A stretch of 64,000 nt of DNA. Origin: UBA7328 sp965247965. Lineage in GTDB: Bacteria; Bacteroidota; Bacteroidia; Chitinophagales; Saprospiraceae. How positions within the stretch are numbered: position 1 is the first letter of the stretch; every line of letters starts with the position of its first letter. Under the pieces are notes generated by a model, which was not told where the DNA came from, did not search any database, and saw only the letters and a program-made list of their open reading frames with translations. The stretch spans positions 4,464,001-4,528,000 of the forward strand of contig OZ252053.1 in the NCBI GenBank assembly GCA_965247965.1, read 5' to 3'. Position numbers and translations under genes: made by a program. Below, in pieces: positions 28,176-37,900 of this stretch.

Positions 28176-28724
28176 ATGTCTGAAGATACAAGGTGGTACT
28201 CCTTGAGGGTGATCAGCGGTAAGGAAAGGAAGATAAAAGAACGGATAGAATTAGAAGTACAGCGATCCAAATGGGGAGAGATAGTAAATAAGGTGATTGT
28301 ACCGTCGGAAAAAGTATATAAAATAAGAAACGGGAAAAAGGTAATTCTGGAAAGAAATATACTTCCGGGGTATATATTAGTCGAAGCAAATCCGAAAAGA
28401 TTCACTTCTGAAATAGTTCAAGGCATTGCAAATATTCCCAATGTGATTCACTTTCTGGGTAAGAATCGACCTATTCCCATGCAGGAATCTGAGGCAAACA
28501 GGATGCTGGGTAAGGTGGACGAATCTCAAGAGGTCGGAGAAGCCCTGATAGAACCGTTCATTGTAGGAGAATCAGTGAAGATTATCGACGGGCCGTTCAA
28601 TGAATTCTTGGGTGATATTAAAGAAGTAAACGAAGAGAAGAAAAAACTAAAAGTAATCGTAAAAATATTCGGAAGAGGAACGGAAGTAGAGTTGAATTTT
28701 ATGCAAGTAGAAAAACAGTCTTAA
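28176..28724 (+). CDS. nusG: Transcription elongation/antitermination factor NusG
   Basis: 182 residues. NGN domain at about 1-115 (WYSLRVISGKERKIKERIELE, VPSEKVYKIRNGKK, NILPGYILVEA, PNVIHFLG), then a KOW domain (GESVKIIDGPFNEFLGDIKEV) at about 128-180. It binds RNA polymerase and couples transcription to the leading ribosome or to Rho. 13 bases after secE and 5 before rplK, so part of one operon. Confidence 0.98.
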   Translation: MSEDTRWYSLRVISGKERKIKERIELEVQRSKWGEIVNKVIVPSEKVYKIRNGKKVILERNILPGYILVEANPKRFTSEIVQGIANIPNVIHFLGKNRPIPMQESEANRMLGKVDESQEVGEALIEPFIVGESVKIIDGPFNEFLGDIKEVNEEKKKLKVIVKIFGRGTEVELNFMQVEKQS

Positions 28725-28729
28725 AGAAA

Positions 28730-29188
28730 ATGGCAAAAGTAATAGAAGGATACGTGAAACTTCAAGTAAGGGGAGGACAAGCCAATCCCGCACCTCCTGT
28801 AGGCCCAGCTCTAGGTGCTAAAGGCCTGAATATCATGGAGTTCTGCAAAAGATTTAATGCAAAATCTCAAAATAATCTGGGGAAAATACTTCCTGTTATT
28901 ATTACTATTTATAAGGACAAATCTTTTGATTTTATAGTAAAAACTCAACCTGCCGCCTCTCAGCTTCTTGAAGCTGCGAAACTCAAAAAAGGTTCACCCG
29001 AATCCAATAGAGAAAAGGTAGGAAGCGTCACATGGAATCAGGTAAAAGCTATAGCCGAAAGCAAAATGGTAGACCTCAATGCCTTTACAATAGAGTCGGC
29101 TATGAAGATGGTAGCTGGGACAGCAAGGAGCACGGGAGTCACTATTTCAGGAACGGCTCCCTGGCAAACAGCAGACCAGGAAAACTAA
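28730..29188 (+). CDS. rplK: 50S ribosomal protein L11
   Basis: 152 residues. Binds the 23S GTPase-associated region. Typical N-terminal KLQVRGGQANPAPPVGPALGAKGLNIMEFCKRFN with the conserved proline pair, and the C-terminal RNA-binding half ending GTARSTGVTI. Five bases downstream of nusG. Confidence 0.98.
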   Translation: MAKVIEGYVKLQVRGGQANPAPPVGPALGAKGLNIMEFCKRFNAKSQNNLGKILPVIITIYKDKSFDFIVKTQPAASQLLEAAKLKKGSPESNREKVGSVTWNQVKAIAESKMVDLNAFTIESAMKMVAGTARSTGVTISGTAPWQTADQEN

Positions 29189-29247
29189 CTATTTAACCAA
29201 AAGGGAGCCTGAAACGAGTAGGGTGTCAGACCTTTAAAAAACGCATT

Positions 29248-29940
29248 ATGGCAAAATCAACACGAAAAAGGAAAGAGGCAGAGGCGAAAGTGGAAAAGGA
29301 TAAAATGTATCCAATTGATGAGGCGATGAGTCTGGTCAAACAAGTGAATACAGCAAAATTTGATGCTTCAGTCGATCTCCATGTCAACCTCGGCATTGAT
29401 CCTAAAAAAGCCGACCAGGCTTTGCGAGGTACGGTCACTTTACCCAATGGAACTGGAAAAACGAAAACAGTACTGGTACTATGTACGCCGGAGAAAGAGC
29501 AAGAAGCAAAAGATGCCGGTGCAGATCACGTAGGCTTGCAGGAGTATATTGATAAAATACAGAAAGGCTGGACAGATATCGATGTCATTATTGCCACGCC
29601 TACTGTAATGGCCCAAATCGGTAAAATCGGAAGGATTCTGGGGCCAAGGGGACTAATGCCCAATCCTAAATCAGGGACAGTAACTATGGACGTAGGGGCG
29701 GCTGTCCAAGACGTAAAGAAAGGTAAAGTCGCTTTTAGAGTAGATAAGTTTGGAATAATTCACTCGCCTATCGGCCGTGTAAGTTTCGCAAAAGATAAAT
29801 TGACTGAAAATGCGCAGGAAATGATCGCTACGTTGATGAAAATGAAACCATCATCTGCCAAAGGTACTTATATGAAATCCGTTTCTGTTGCAAGTACGAT
29901 GAGCCCGGGAGTAGGCATCGACATTAAAAGCTTAGACTAA
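29248..29940 (+). CDS. rplA: 50S ribosomal protein L1
   Basis: 230 residues. Forms the L1 stalk and in many bacteria represses its own operon. The family signature is present (IGRILGPRGLMPNPKSGTV), as is the N-terminal region FDASVDLHVNLGIDPKKADQ. A 59-base spacer separates it from rplK, somewhat longer than other spacers in the operon. Confidence 0.98.
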   Translation: MAKSTRKRKEAEAKVEKDKMYPIDEAMSLVKQVNTAKFDASVDLHVNLGIDPKKADQALRGTVTLPNGTGKTKTVLVLCTPEKEQEAKDAGADHVGLQEYIDKIQKGWTDIDVIIATPTVMAQIGKIGRILGPRGLMPNPKSGTVTMDVGAAVQDVKKGKVAFRVDKFGIIHSPIGRVSFAKDKLTENAQEMIATLMKMKPSSAKGTYMKSVSVASTMSPGVGIDIKSLD

Positions 29941-30013
29941 TCCTTCGGCCCGCTTGCTCCTACATAATGACTGTGAAGGACAGGCGCTCTGAAAAAGATA
30001 AAACAAAAGAAAT

Positions 30014-30544
30014 ATGACAAGAGCAGAAAAGAGCAATCAAATAGAAGAGCTAAAAAATAAATTTGACTCTAGCTCATTTTTCTACATCACTGATTCGTCA
30101 ACCCTTACCGTAGACCAGGTCAATAATCTGAGAAGATTATGCTTTCAACAAGATGTAGAGATGAAGGTGGTAAAAAATACATTGGCGCAAAAGGCATTAG
30201 AAGCATTGCCGGAAGAGAAAGGCTATCAGGCATTGTACAGCGCACTCAAAGGGCCGACCGCCGTAATGTTTGCTGCGGCCGCAAATGTACCGGCCAAAGT
30301 ACTCAAGGAATTCAGAAAAACTGCAGACAAGCCGACATTAAAGGCAGCTTATATAGAATCCTCCGTATACGAAGGAGATGATCAGATAGAAGCATTGGCT
30401 AGTCTGAAATCAAAAGAAGATCTCGTCGGTGAGGTCATAGTGCTGTTACAATCTCCGCTTAAAAATGTATTGGGTTCGTTGAACTCGGGGCGTAATACGT
30501 TGTCGGGATTATTAAAAGCTCTGGAACAAAGAGCTGAAGGATAA
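30014..30544 (+). CDS. rplJ: 50S ribosomal protein L10
   Basis: 176 residues. Base of the L7/L12 stalk and usual autoregulator of rplJL. N-terminal KSNQIEELKNKFDSSSFFYI, the central VVKNTLAQKAL RNA-binding region, and a C-terminal helix that binds L7/L12. The 73-base leader has a possible long-range pair (tccttc 29941-29946 with gaagga 29975-29980) that could be part of an L10-binding leader; this is weak evidence. Confidence 0.97.
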   Translation: MTRAEKSNQIEELKNKFDSSSFFYITDSSTLTVDQVNNLRRLCFQQDVEMKVVKNTLAQKALEALPEEKGYQALYSALKGPTAVMFAAAANVPAKVLKEFRKTADKPTLKAAYIESSVYEGDDQIEALASLKSKEDLVGEVIVLLQSPLKNVLGSLNSGRNTLSGLLKALEQRAEG

Positions 30545-30615
30545 GGCTTCCAAGTTATTATTATAAATGATTACGCCCCATTTATTATTAATTAAAAATT
30601 AAAATTTAAAAATCA

Positions 30616-31002
30616 ATGGCAGATTTAAAAAAGGTGGCTGAGCAATTGGTCAATCTTACGGTGAAAGAAGTGAGTGAATTGGCTAATATTTTAAAAGACG
30701 AGCACGGAATAGAGCCAGCCGCGGCCGCGGTAGCGGTAGCAGCAGGCCCTGCAGCAGGCGGAGGTGGCGAAGCTGCCGGTGCTGCTGAAAAAACAGAATT
30801 TGATGTGGTATTAAATTCTGCCGGTGCTGCTAAACTAAAAGTTGTCAAGGAAGTCAAAAACTTACTCGGCGTAGGTCTTAAAGACGCTAAAGATCTTGTA
30901 GATGGAGCACCTTCTACTATCAAAGAAGGCGTTGCGAAAGAAGAGGCCGAGTCGATTAAGACTGTCTTGACTGAGGTTGGTGCTGAAGTGGAATTAAAAT
31001 AA
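30616..31002 (+). CDS. rplL: 50S ribosomal protein L7/L12
   Basis: 128 residues. N-terminal dimerisation helix (VAEQLVNLTVKEVSELANIL), an Ala/Gly-rich hinge at about residues 35-58, and the C-terminal domain with EKTEFDVVLNSAGAAKLKVVK and GLGLKDAKDLVDGAPS-type sequence (here GVGLKDAKDLVDG). Multiple copies on the stalk recruit translation factors. Confidence 0.98.
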   Translation: MADLKKVAEQLVNLTVKEVSELANILKDEHGIEPAAAAVAVAAGPAAGGGGEAAGAAEKTEFDVVLNSAGAAKLKVVKEVKNLLGVGLKDAKDLVDGAPSTIKEGVAKEEAESIKTVLTEVGAEVELK

Positions 31003-31056
31003 ACATTTCGGTTTACCGTATGAATAATAGAAGTAGTTCAATTATTCTAAAAACAC

Positions 31057-31108
31057 AAAGGGCTTAGTCTGTATGTTACTTTTTTGAGTAGCATCGGGCT
31101 AAGCCTTT
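31057..31108 (+). promoter_or_regulatory. Stem-loop between rplL and rpoB
   Basis: GGCTTAG (31061-31067) pairs with CTAAGCC (31099-31105), flanked by aaag/cttt pairing, with an inner atgttact/agtagcat stem. A structure between rplL and rpoB is known in other bacteria as an attenuator or RNase III site that sets the ratio of ribosomal protein to polymerase. That role here is inferred from position. Confidence 0.6.
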
Positions 31109-31152
31109 CAACGTTTGATTCGACATCTTGAAATTAACCTAAAAATTTTTTA

Positions 31153-34100
31153 ATGGCATCCAACGGAACCATTCAGACTCAACCCGAAAGAATTAATTTC
31201 GGAAAAATTAAACTCACCTCTCAGTACCCCGATTTACTAGGAATTCAAATCAAATCGTTCAGGGAATTTTTTCAATTGGAAACGACTCCTGAGAATCGAA
31301 GCCATGAAGGTTTATTCCGTGTCTTCCAGGAAAATTTTCCGATCACCGATGCGCGAAATATTTTCGTTCTGGAGTTTCTGGATTACTTCATTGATCCGCC
31401 GAGGTACGACATTCCCGAATGCATGGAGAGAGGCCTTACCTACAGCGTTCCTCTCAAGGCAAAACTCAGATTATCCTGTAATGACGAAGAACATGTCGAT
31501 TTTCAGACGATAGTACAGGATGTATTCTTAGGCAACATTCCTTACCTGACTCCTAAAGGAAACTTCGTCATCAACGGTGCGGAGCGAGTCGTAGTGTCTC
31601 AGCTACATAGATCACCAGGAGTTTTCTTCAGTCAAAATTTTCATCCAAATGGGACAAAGATCTACTCTGCAAGAGTGATACCGTTCAAAGGAGCATGGAT
31701 GGAATTTGCAACCGACATTAATAATGTAATGTTTGCCTATATCGACAGGAAGAAAAAGTTTCCCGTGACTACATTATTAAGAGCGATAGGCTACGATTCT
31801 GATAGAGACATACTCAATATTTTTGGCCTTTCCGAGGAAATAAAAGCAGATAAAAGAGGTCTTAAGAAAGCTATCGGACGCCGACTAGCGGCAAGAGTTT
31901 TGAGGAAATGGACAGAAGATTTCGTAGATGAAGATACTGGAGAAGTTGTAACAATAGAGCGGAATGAAATTATTCTTGAAAGGGAAATTGTGGTGGATGA
32001 GGAGAACGTCAAGCTCATAGCAGAAGCAGATGTGGATACCATCATTCTTCAAAAAGAGGGATTGGATGAAGACTATTCAATTATCTACAATACCCTTCAA
32101 AAGGATCCGTCCAGCTCGGAGTTAGAAGCCGTGCAACATATCTATCGACAACTTCGCGGCACTGATCCCCCGGATGAGGAAACGGCACGAGGTATTATTG
32201 ATAAACTATTCTTCTCTGACAAGAGATACAACCTCGGAGAAGTAGGAAGATATAAGATCAATAGAAAATTGGGTCTTGCTATCGATAACGAAGTGTTGGT
32301 ATTGACTAAGGATGATATTATCCTTATCGTCAAATATCTCGTTTCACTGGTCAACCAGAAAGCTGAGCTTGACGATATTGATCATTTAAGTAATAGAAGA
32401 ATACGTACGGTCGGCGAGCAGTTGTACTCTCAATTTGGCGTGGGCCTCGCGAGAATGGCAAGAACAATCAGAGAACGAATGAACGTGCGGGATAACGAAG
32501 TATTTACGCCCATTGATCTTATTAACGCGCGTACTTTGTCATCGGTGATCAATTCCTTCTTTGGTACTTCACAATTATCACAATTTTTGGATCAGACCAA
32601 TCCTCTATCCGAGATCACACATAAAAGGAGAATCTCTGCCTTAGGCCCGGGAGGCCTGTCCAGAGAACGGGCAGGATTTGAGGTGCGTGATGTGCACTAC
32701 TCTCACTACGGTCGGCTTTGCACAATAGAAACCCCGGAAGGCCCGAATATTGGTTTGATTTCCACCTTGTGTGTACATGCCAAAGTGAATAAGATGGGCT
32801 TCCTGGAAACGCCTTACAGAAAGGTTACGAAGGGCAAGGTTGTGCTAAACGAAGAACCAGAATACCTATCTGCTGAAGGAGAGGACTTCAAGAGAATTGC
32901 CCAGGCAAACGCACCATTCGATACAAAAGGAAAATTTCTCTCTGATCGGGTCAAGTGCCGAGAACATGGAGATTTTCCGGTACTCTCGCCCAATGAGATC
33001 GAGTATATGGACGTAGCTCCTAACCAAATCGTTGGAGTGTCCGCTTCGTTGATCCCATTCCTCGAAAATGACGATGCTAACCGGGCATTGATGGGCTCCA
33101 ACATGCAACGTCAGGCTGTTCCGCTGGTCAAGCCCACTGCTCCGATTGTAGGTACCGGTATTGAGTCGAAAGTAGCCGAAGATTCCAGAATATTGATTAA
33201 TGCGGAGGGCGATGGAGTCGTAGAATACGTAGATTCCAGGCAAATCGTAATCAAGTACGCCAAGTCAAAAGAAGAAGAACTTGTAAGCTTTGAAGACAGC
33301 GTGATGACCTATGATTTAATCAAATTTAGAAGAACGAATCAGGGATCATGCATCAACCTTAAGCCCATCGTGCTAAAAGGACAGCGAGTTACTAAAGATA
33401 GCTTGCTTTGCGACGGATACGCAACTGAAAGAGGAGAACTTGCGCTTGGTCAGAATTTGCAGGTAGCTTTCATGCCATGGAAGGGTTACAACTTCGAGGA
33501 CGCAATCGTTGTGTCCGAAAGAGTAGTTAGGGAGGATGTGTTTACCTCTATACATATAGAAAGTTTTGAGCTTGATGTTCGGGATACAAAATTAGGCGAA
33601 GAAGAATTGACCAATGACATACCAAACGTAAGCGAAGAAGCCACAAAAGACCTTGATGAAAATGGCATCATTCGCACTGGTGCCTGGGTCAAAGAAGGAG
33701 ATATTCTTATTGGTAAAATCACTCCTAAAGGCGAAAGCGACCCTACTCCCGAAGAAAAATTGCTCAGGGCGATATTCGGCGACAAAGCAGGGGATGTAAA
33801 AGATGCATCGTTAAAGGCTTCTCCATCGACCAATGGTGTGATCATCGATAAGAGATTATTTGCACGCGCCAAAAAAGATAAATATCAAAAGATCCAGGAG
33901 AAAGAATTGCTTTCTAGATTGGAAGACCGCTACATGGTTGTGCTCAATGAGCTAAAGATTGTACTTGTGGATAAATTAATGGCGCTTCTCAAAGGCAAAA
34001 CTTCGAACGGTGTGAAGAATATCTATAACGAAGAATTGATTCCCAAAGGCACTAAGTTCTCTAATAGAGTATTCAAAAACCTCGAGTTTTCTCAGATCGA

Positions 34101-34971
34101 CTATACAAATTGGACAAAGGACGAAAGGCTGAATTCTCTTATTGCCAATCTTTTGCACAATTATAGCATCAAGGTAAACGAAGAAGTCGGAAAGTACAAA
34201 AGAGCGAATTTCAATATCAGCATTGGCGACGAATTACCTGCGGGTGTACTCAAATTGGCAAAAGTTTATATGGCCAAAAAGAGAAAGCTAAAGGTTGGCG
34301 ATAAGCTTGCCGGAAGACATGGTAATAAAGGGATCGTGGCCAAAATAGTGAGAGTAGAAGATATGCCATTTCTGGAAGATGGAACAGCGGTAGACATCGT
34401 ACTCAATCCTCTGGGTGTGCCCTCAAGAATGAACATTGGCCAAATATTCGAAACGGTATTGGGCTGGGCCGGAAAAAAGCTGGGTGTTCAATTTGCTACT
34501 CCGATTTTCGATGGAGCTTCGTTAGAAGAAATTAACGAATATGTGGCCAAAGCTAAATTACCCGAGTATGGACAGACTCACCTCTATGATGGAGAAACCG
34601 GAGACAAATTCCACCAACAAGCCACTGTTGGAATCATCTATATGCTAAAACTATCGCACATGGTAGATGATAAAATGCATGCCAGATCCATTGGACCATA
34701 CTCATTGATTACACAACAACCATTGGGTGGAAAAGCTCAATTCGGAGGTCAGCGATTCGGTGAGATGGAAGTATGGGCATTGGAAGCGTTCGGAGCATCC
34801 CATATCCTCCGAGAATTACTAACGATCAAATCAGACGATATTGTAGGCAGAGCCAAGGCGTATGAGGCCATTGTCAAAGGTGAAAATCTGCCTATGCCAA
34901 ATATTCCCGAATCATTCAATGTACTTGTGCACGAATTGAGAGGTTTGGCGCTTGACGTAAAATTTGAATAA
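31153..34971 (+). CDS. rpoB: RNA polymerase subunit beta
   Basis: 1272 residues. All lobes are present: N-terminal PDLLGIQIKSFREFF, the fork region and rifampicin pocket (FFGTSQLSQFLDQTNPLSEITHKRRISALGPGG, with sensitive-type residues at the usual positions), the active-site segment MPWKGYNFEDAIVVSE, and the C-terminal GKAQFGGQRFGEMEVWALEA clamp. It lies 150 bases after rplL across a stem-loop and 19 bases before rpoC. Confidence 0.99.
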   Translation: MASNGTIQTQPERINFGKIKLTSQYPDLLGIQIKSFREFFQLETTPENRSHEGLFRVFQENFPITDARNIFVLEFLDYFIDPPRYDIPECMERGLTYSVPLKAKLRLSCNDEEHVDFQTIVQDVFLGNIPYLTPKGNFVINGAERVVVSQLHRSPGVFFSQNFHPNGTKIYSARVIPFKGAWMEFATDINNVMFAYIDRKKKFPVTTLLRAIGYDSDRDILNIFGLSEEIKADKRGLKKAIGRRLAARVLRKWTEDFVDEDTGEVVTIERNEIILEREIVVDEENVKLIAEADVDTIILQKEGLDEDYSIIYNTLQKDPSSSELEAVQHIYRQLRGTDPPDEETARGIIDKLFFSDKRYNLGEVGRYKINRKLGLAIDNEVLVLTKDDIILIVKYLVSLVNQKAELDDIDHLSNRRIRTVGEQLYSQFGVGLARMARTIRERMNVRDNEVFTPIDLINARTLSSVINSFFGTSQLSQFLDQTNPLSEITHKRRISALGPGGLSRERAGFEVRDVHYSHYGRLCTIETPEGPNIGLISTLCVHAKVNKMGFLETPYRKVTKGKVVLNEEPEYLSAEGEDFKRIAQANAPFDTKGKFLSDRVKCREHGDFPVLSPNEIEYMDVAPNQIVGVSASLIPFLENDDANRALMGSNMQRQAVPLVKPTAPIVGTGIESKVAEDSRILINAEGDGVVEYVDSRQIVIKYAKSKEEELVSFEDSVMTYDLIKFRRTNQGSCINLKPIVLKGQRVTKDSLLCDGYATERGELALGQNLQVAFMPWKGYNFEDAIVVSERVVREDVFTSIHIESFELDVRDTKLGEEELTNDIPNVSEEATKDLDENGIIRTGAWVKEGDILIGKITPKGESDPTPEEKLLRAIFGDKAGDVKDASLKASPSTNGVIIDKRLFARAKKDKYQKIQEKELLSRLEDRYMVVLNELKIVLVDKLMALLKGKTSNGVKNIYNEELIPKGTKFSNRVFKNLEFSQIDYTNWTKDERLNSLIANLLHNYSIKVNEEVGKYKRANFNISIGDELPAGVLKLAKVYMAKKRKLKVGDKLAGRHGNKGIVAKIVRVEDMPFLEDGTAVDIVLNPLGVPSRMNIGQIFETVLGWAGKKLGVQFATPIFDGASLEEINEYVAKAKLPEYGQTHLYDGETGDKFHQQATVGIIYMLKLSHMVDDKMHARSIGPYSLITQQPLGGKAQFGGQRFGEMEVWALEAFGASHILRELLTIKSDDIVGRAKAYEAIVKGENLPMPNIPESFNVLVHELRGLALDVKFE

Positions 34972-34990
34972 TCACATAAAGGCTTAAAAC

Positions 34991-37900
34991 ATGCCATTCA
35001 AAAAGAAATTAAACAATCAAAGGTCGGATTTCCAGTCCATTACCATTTCACTTACATCTCCCGACGAAATTCTCGAAAGATCTTACGGCGAAGTACTCAA
35101 GCCGGAGACCATCAACTATCGCTCGTATAAGCCCGAAAGAGACGGACTATTTTGTGAAAGGATATTTGGGCCCGTCAAAGATTATGAATGTTACTGCGGA
35201 AAGTACAAAAGGATCCGCTATAAAGGAATTGTGTGCGATCGATGCGGAGTAGAGGTTACCGAGAAAAAGGTACGAAGGGAGCGGATGGGGCACATTAAAT
35301 TGGTAGTGCCCGTCGTGCATATTTGGTTCTTCAAATCATTGCCCAATAAAATTGGGTACCTTCTCGGTCTTTCTTCTAAGAAGTTGGAATCGATAATTTA
35401 CTATGAGCGATATGCAGTAATTCAGCCTGGCGTAAAAGAAGGAGAAATCGAAGTAATGGATCTCTTTACTGAGGAAGAATACTTCGAGGTACTCGAAAGC
35501 CTTCCGCCTGAAAATCAAATGCTGGAAGACAGCGATCCTAATAAATTCCTTGCCAAAATGGGTGCTGATGGAGTTCATGATCTGCTGATGAGGTTAAACC
35601 TGGATCAACTTTCATACGATTTACGTCACCAAGCAGCCAACGAAACCTCTCAACAAAGAAAATCCGAGGCGCTCAAAAGGCTGAGAGTAGTAGAGGCATT
35701 TCGCGATGGAAATAGTCGTATCGAGAATAAGCCCGAATGGACCATTATAAAATATCTACCTGTAATACCTCCCGAGCTTCGGCCATTAGTTCCTCTGGAT
35801 GGAGGACGCTTTGCGAGTTCGGATCTCAATGATTTGTACAGGAGAGTTATTATCCGAAACAACAGATTGAAAAGACTATTAGAGATTAAAGCACCTGAAG
35901 TGATCCTCAGAAATGAGAAGAGAATGCTTCAGGAAGCAGTCGATTCTTTATTCGATAATTCGAGAAAGTCCAATGCAGTAAAGGCAGAAGGAGGACGCTC
36001 ATTAAAATCATTGAGCGATATTCTCAAGGGAAAACAAGGACGATTCAGACAGAACCTTTTGGGTAAGCGGGTAGATTATTCCGGAAGATCCGTAATCGTT
36101 GTTGGACCAACGCTGAGACTTCACGAATGCGGTATTCCGAAAGGTATGGCGTCTGAACTTTTCAAACCATTTATTATTAGAAAACTGATCGAAAGGGGTA
36201 CGGTAAAGACTGTAAAATCTGCTAAGAAACTCGTTGATAAGAAAGATCCGGTGATTTGGGAAATTTTGGAAAATATCCTAAAAGGTCATCCGGTGTTGCT
36301 CAACAGAGCCCCTACACTCCATAGGTTATCTATTCAAGCTTTTCAACCAAAATTGGTAGAAGGCAAAGCTATCCGATTGCATCCATTGGTCTGTGGGGCA
36401 TTCAATGCAGATTTTGATGGCGATCAGATGGCTGTACATGTACCCTTGAGCCAGGGAGCAATTTTGGAAGCTCAGTTGCTCATGCTGTCGTCGCACAACA
36501 TGCTTAATCCGCAGAATGGATCTCCTATCACACTTCCTTCACAGGATATGGTTTTAGGGTTGTACTACATTTCGAAAGAACTAAAATCGACAAAGGACAA
36601 CCCGGTCAAAGGAGAAGGTTTGAAATTCTATTCTCCCGAGGAAGTGATGATTGCCTTCGATGAGGACAAAGTAGATCTGCACGCCACGATCAAAGTACGA
36701 GCTAGGGTCGAAAATATACAGGAAGAATTGGTCAATGAATTGATTGATACCACGGTAGGCAGAGTGATATTTAATCAGGCTGTACCTGAAAATGTACCAT
36801 TTGTTAATGAAATATTGACCAAGAAAAACCTGAAAATGGTAATTGGTGATATTATTGGAAGGACCAATTTTACCGTTGCTTCGGATTTTTTGGATAAGAT
36901 AAAGGACATGGGCTTCTATTGGTCATTCAAAGGAGGATTGTCTTTTAACCTTGGAGATTTGATCACTCCTACCATTAAGGAGTCGACTCTTGTAGATGCA
37001 CAGGAAGAAGTAGATGAGGTATGGGACAATTATAATATGGGATTGATTACAGCTAATGAAAGATACAACCAGGTCATAGATAAATGGACCTATGCTGATA
37101 ATAAGATCACGGATAATCTCATGAAAGAATTGAGCGAGCATAAAAGCGGATTTAATTCCGTCTACATGATGCTTGATTCGGGAGCCCGTGGTTCAAAACA
37201 ACAGATCAAGCAGCTGTGTGGGCTTAGAGGACTAATGGCCAAGCCACGAAAATCCGGGGACACTGGGGCGGCAATTATCGAAAACCCAATACTTGCCAAT
37301 TTCGTTGATGGCCTTTCCGTATTGGAATACTTTATATCTACACACGGAGCGAGAAAAGGATTGGCTGATACTGCTCTCAAAACAGCCGATGCGGGCTATC
37401 TGACCAGAAGATTGGTGGATGTATCCCAGGATGTAATTATTACAGAGGTAGATTGTGCCACTCTACGCGGTCTTGAGACCACGGCCTTGCTTGAAAACGA
37501 TAAAGAAATCGAGAATCTTTCCTCCAGAATAGCAGGCCGATACACTCTCTACAATGTCCTTCATCCTGAAACCGAGGAAGTAATATTGGCGACAGGTGAA
37601 TACATAGATGAAGATATCGCCACAAAGATAGAAGATGCAGGAGTAAAATCGGTAACAATCAGGTCCGTACTGACTTGTGAAACGCGAAACGGAGTATGTA
37701 CTAAATGTTACGGAAAGAATCTAGCAAGTGGAAGAATTACCGAAGAAGGGGATGCAGTTGGCATTATCGCTGCCCAAAGTATAGGTGAGCCCGGTACCCA
37801 GCTTACACTGCGTACTTTCCACGTAGGAGGTATTGCATCCGTATCCAAAACCGAATCGGAGCACGTCGCAAAAATCGAAGGAGCTATTCAGTTCGACAAT

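Noticed and set aside
30606..30923. Minus-strand open frames across rplL, tuf and rpoBC
   Set aside because: Shadows of strongly coding plus-strand genes.
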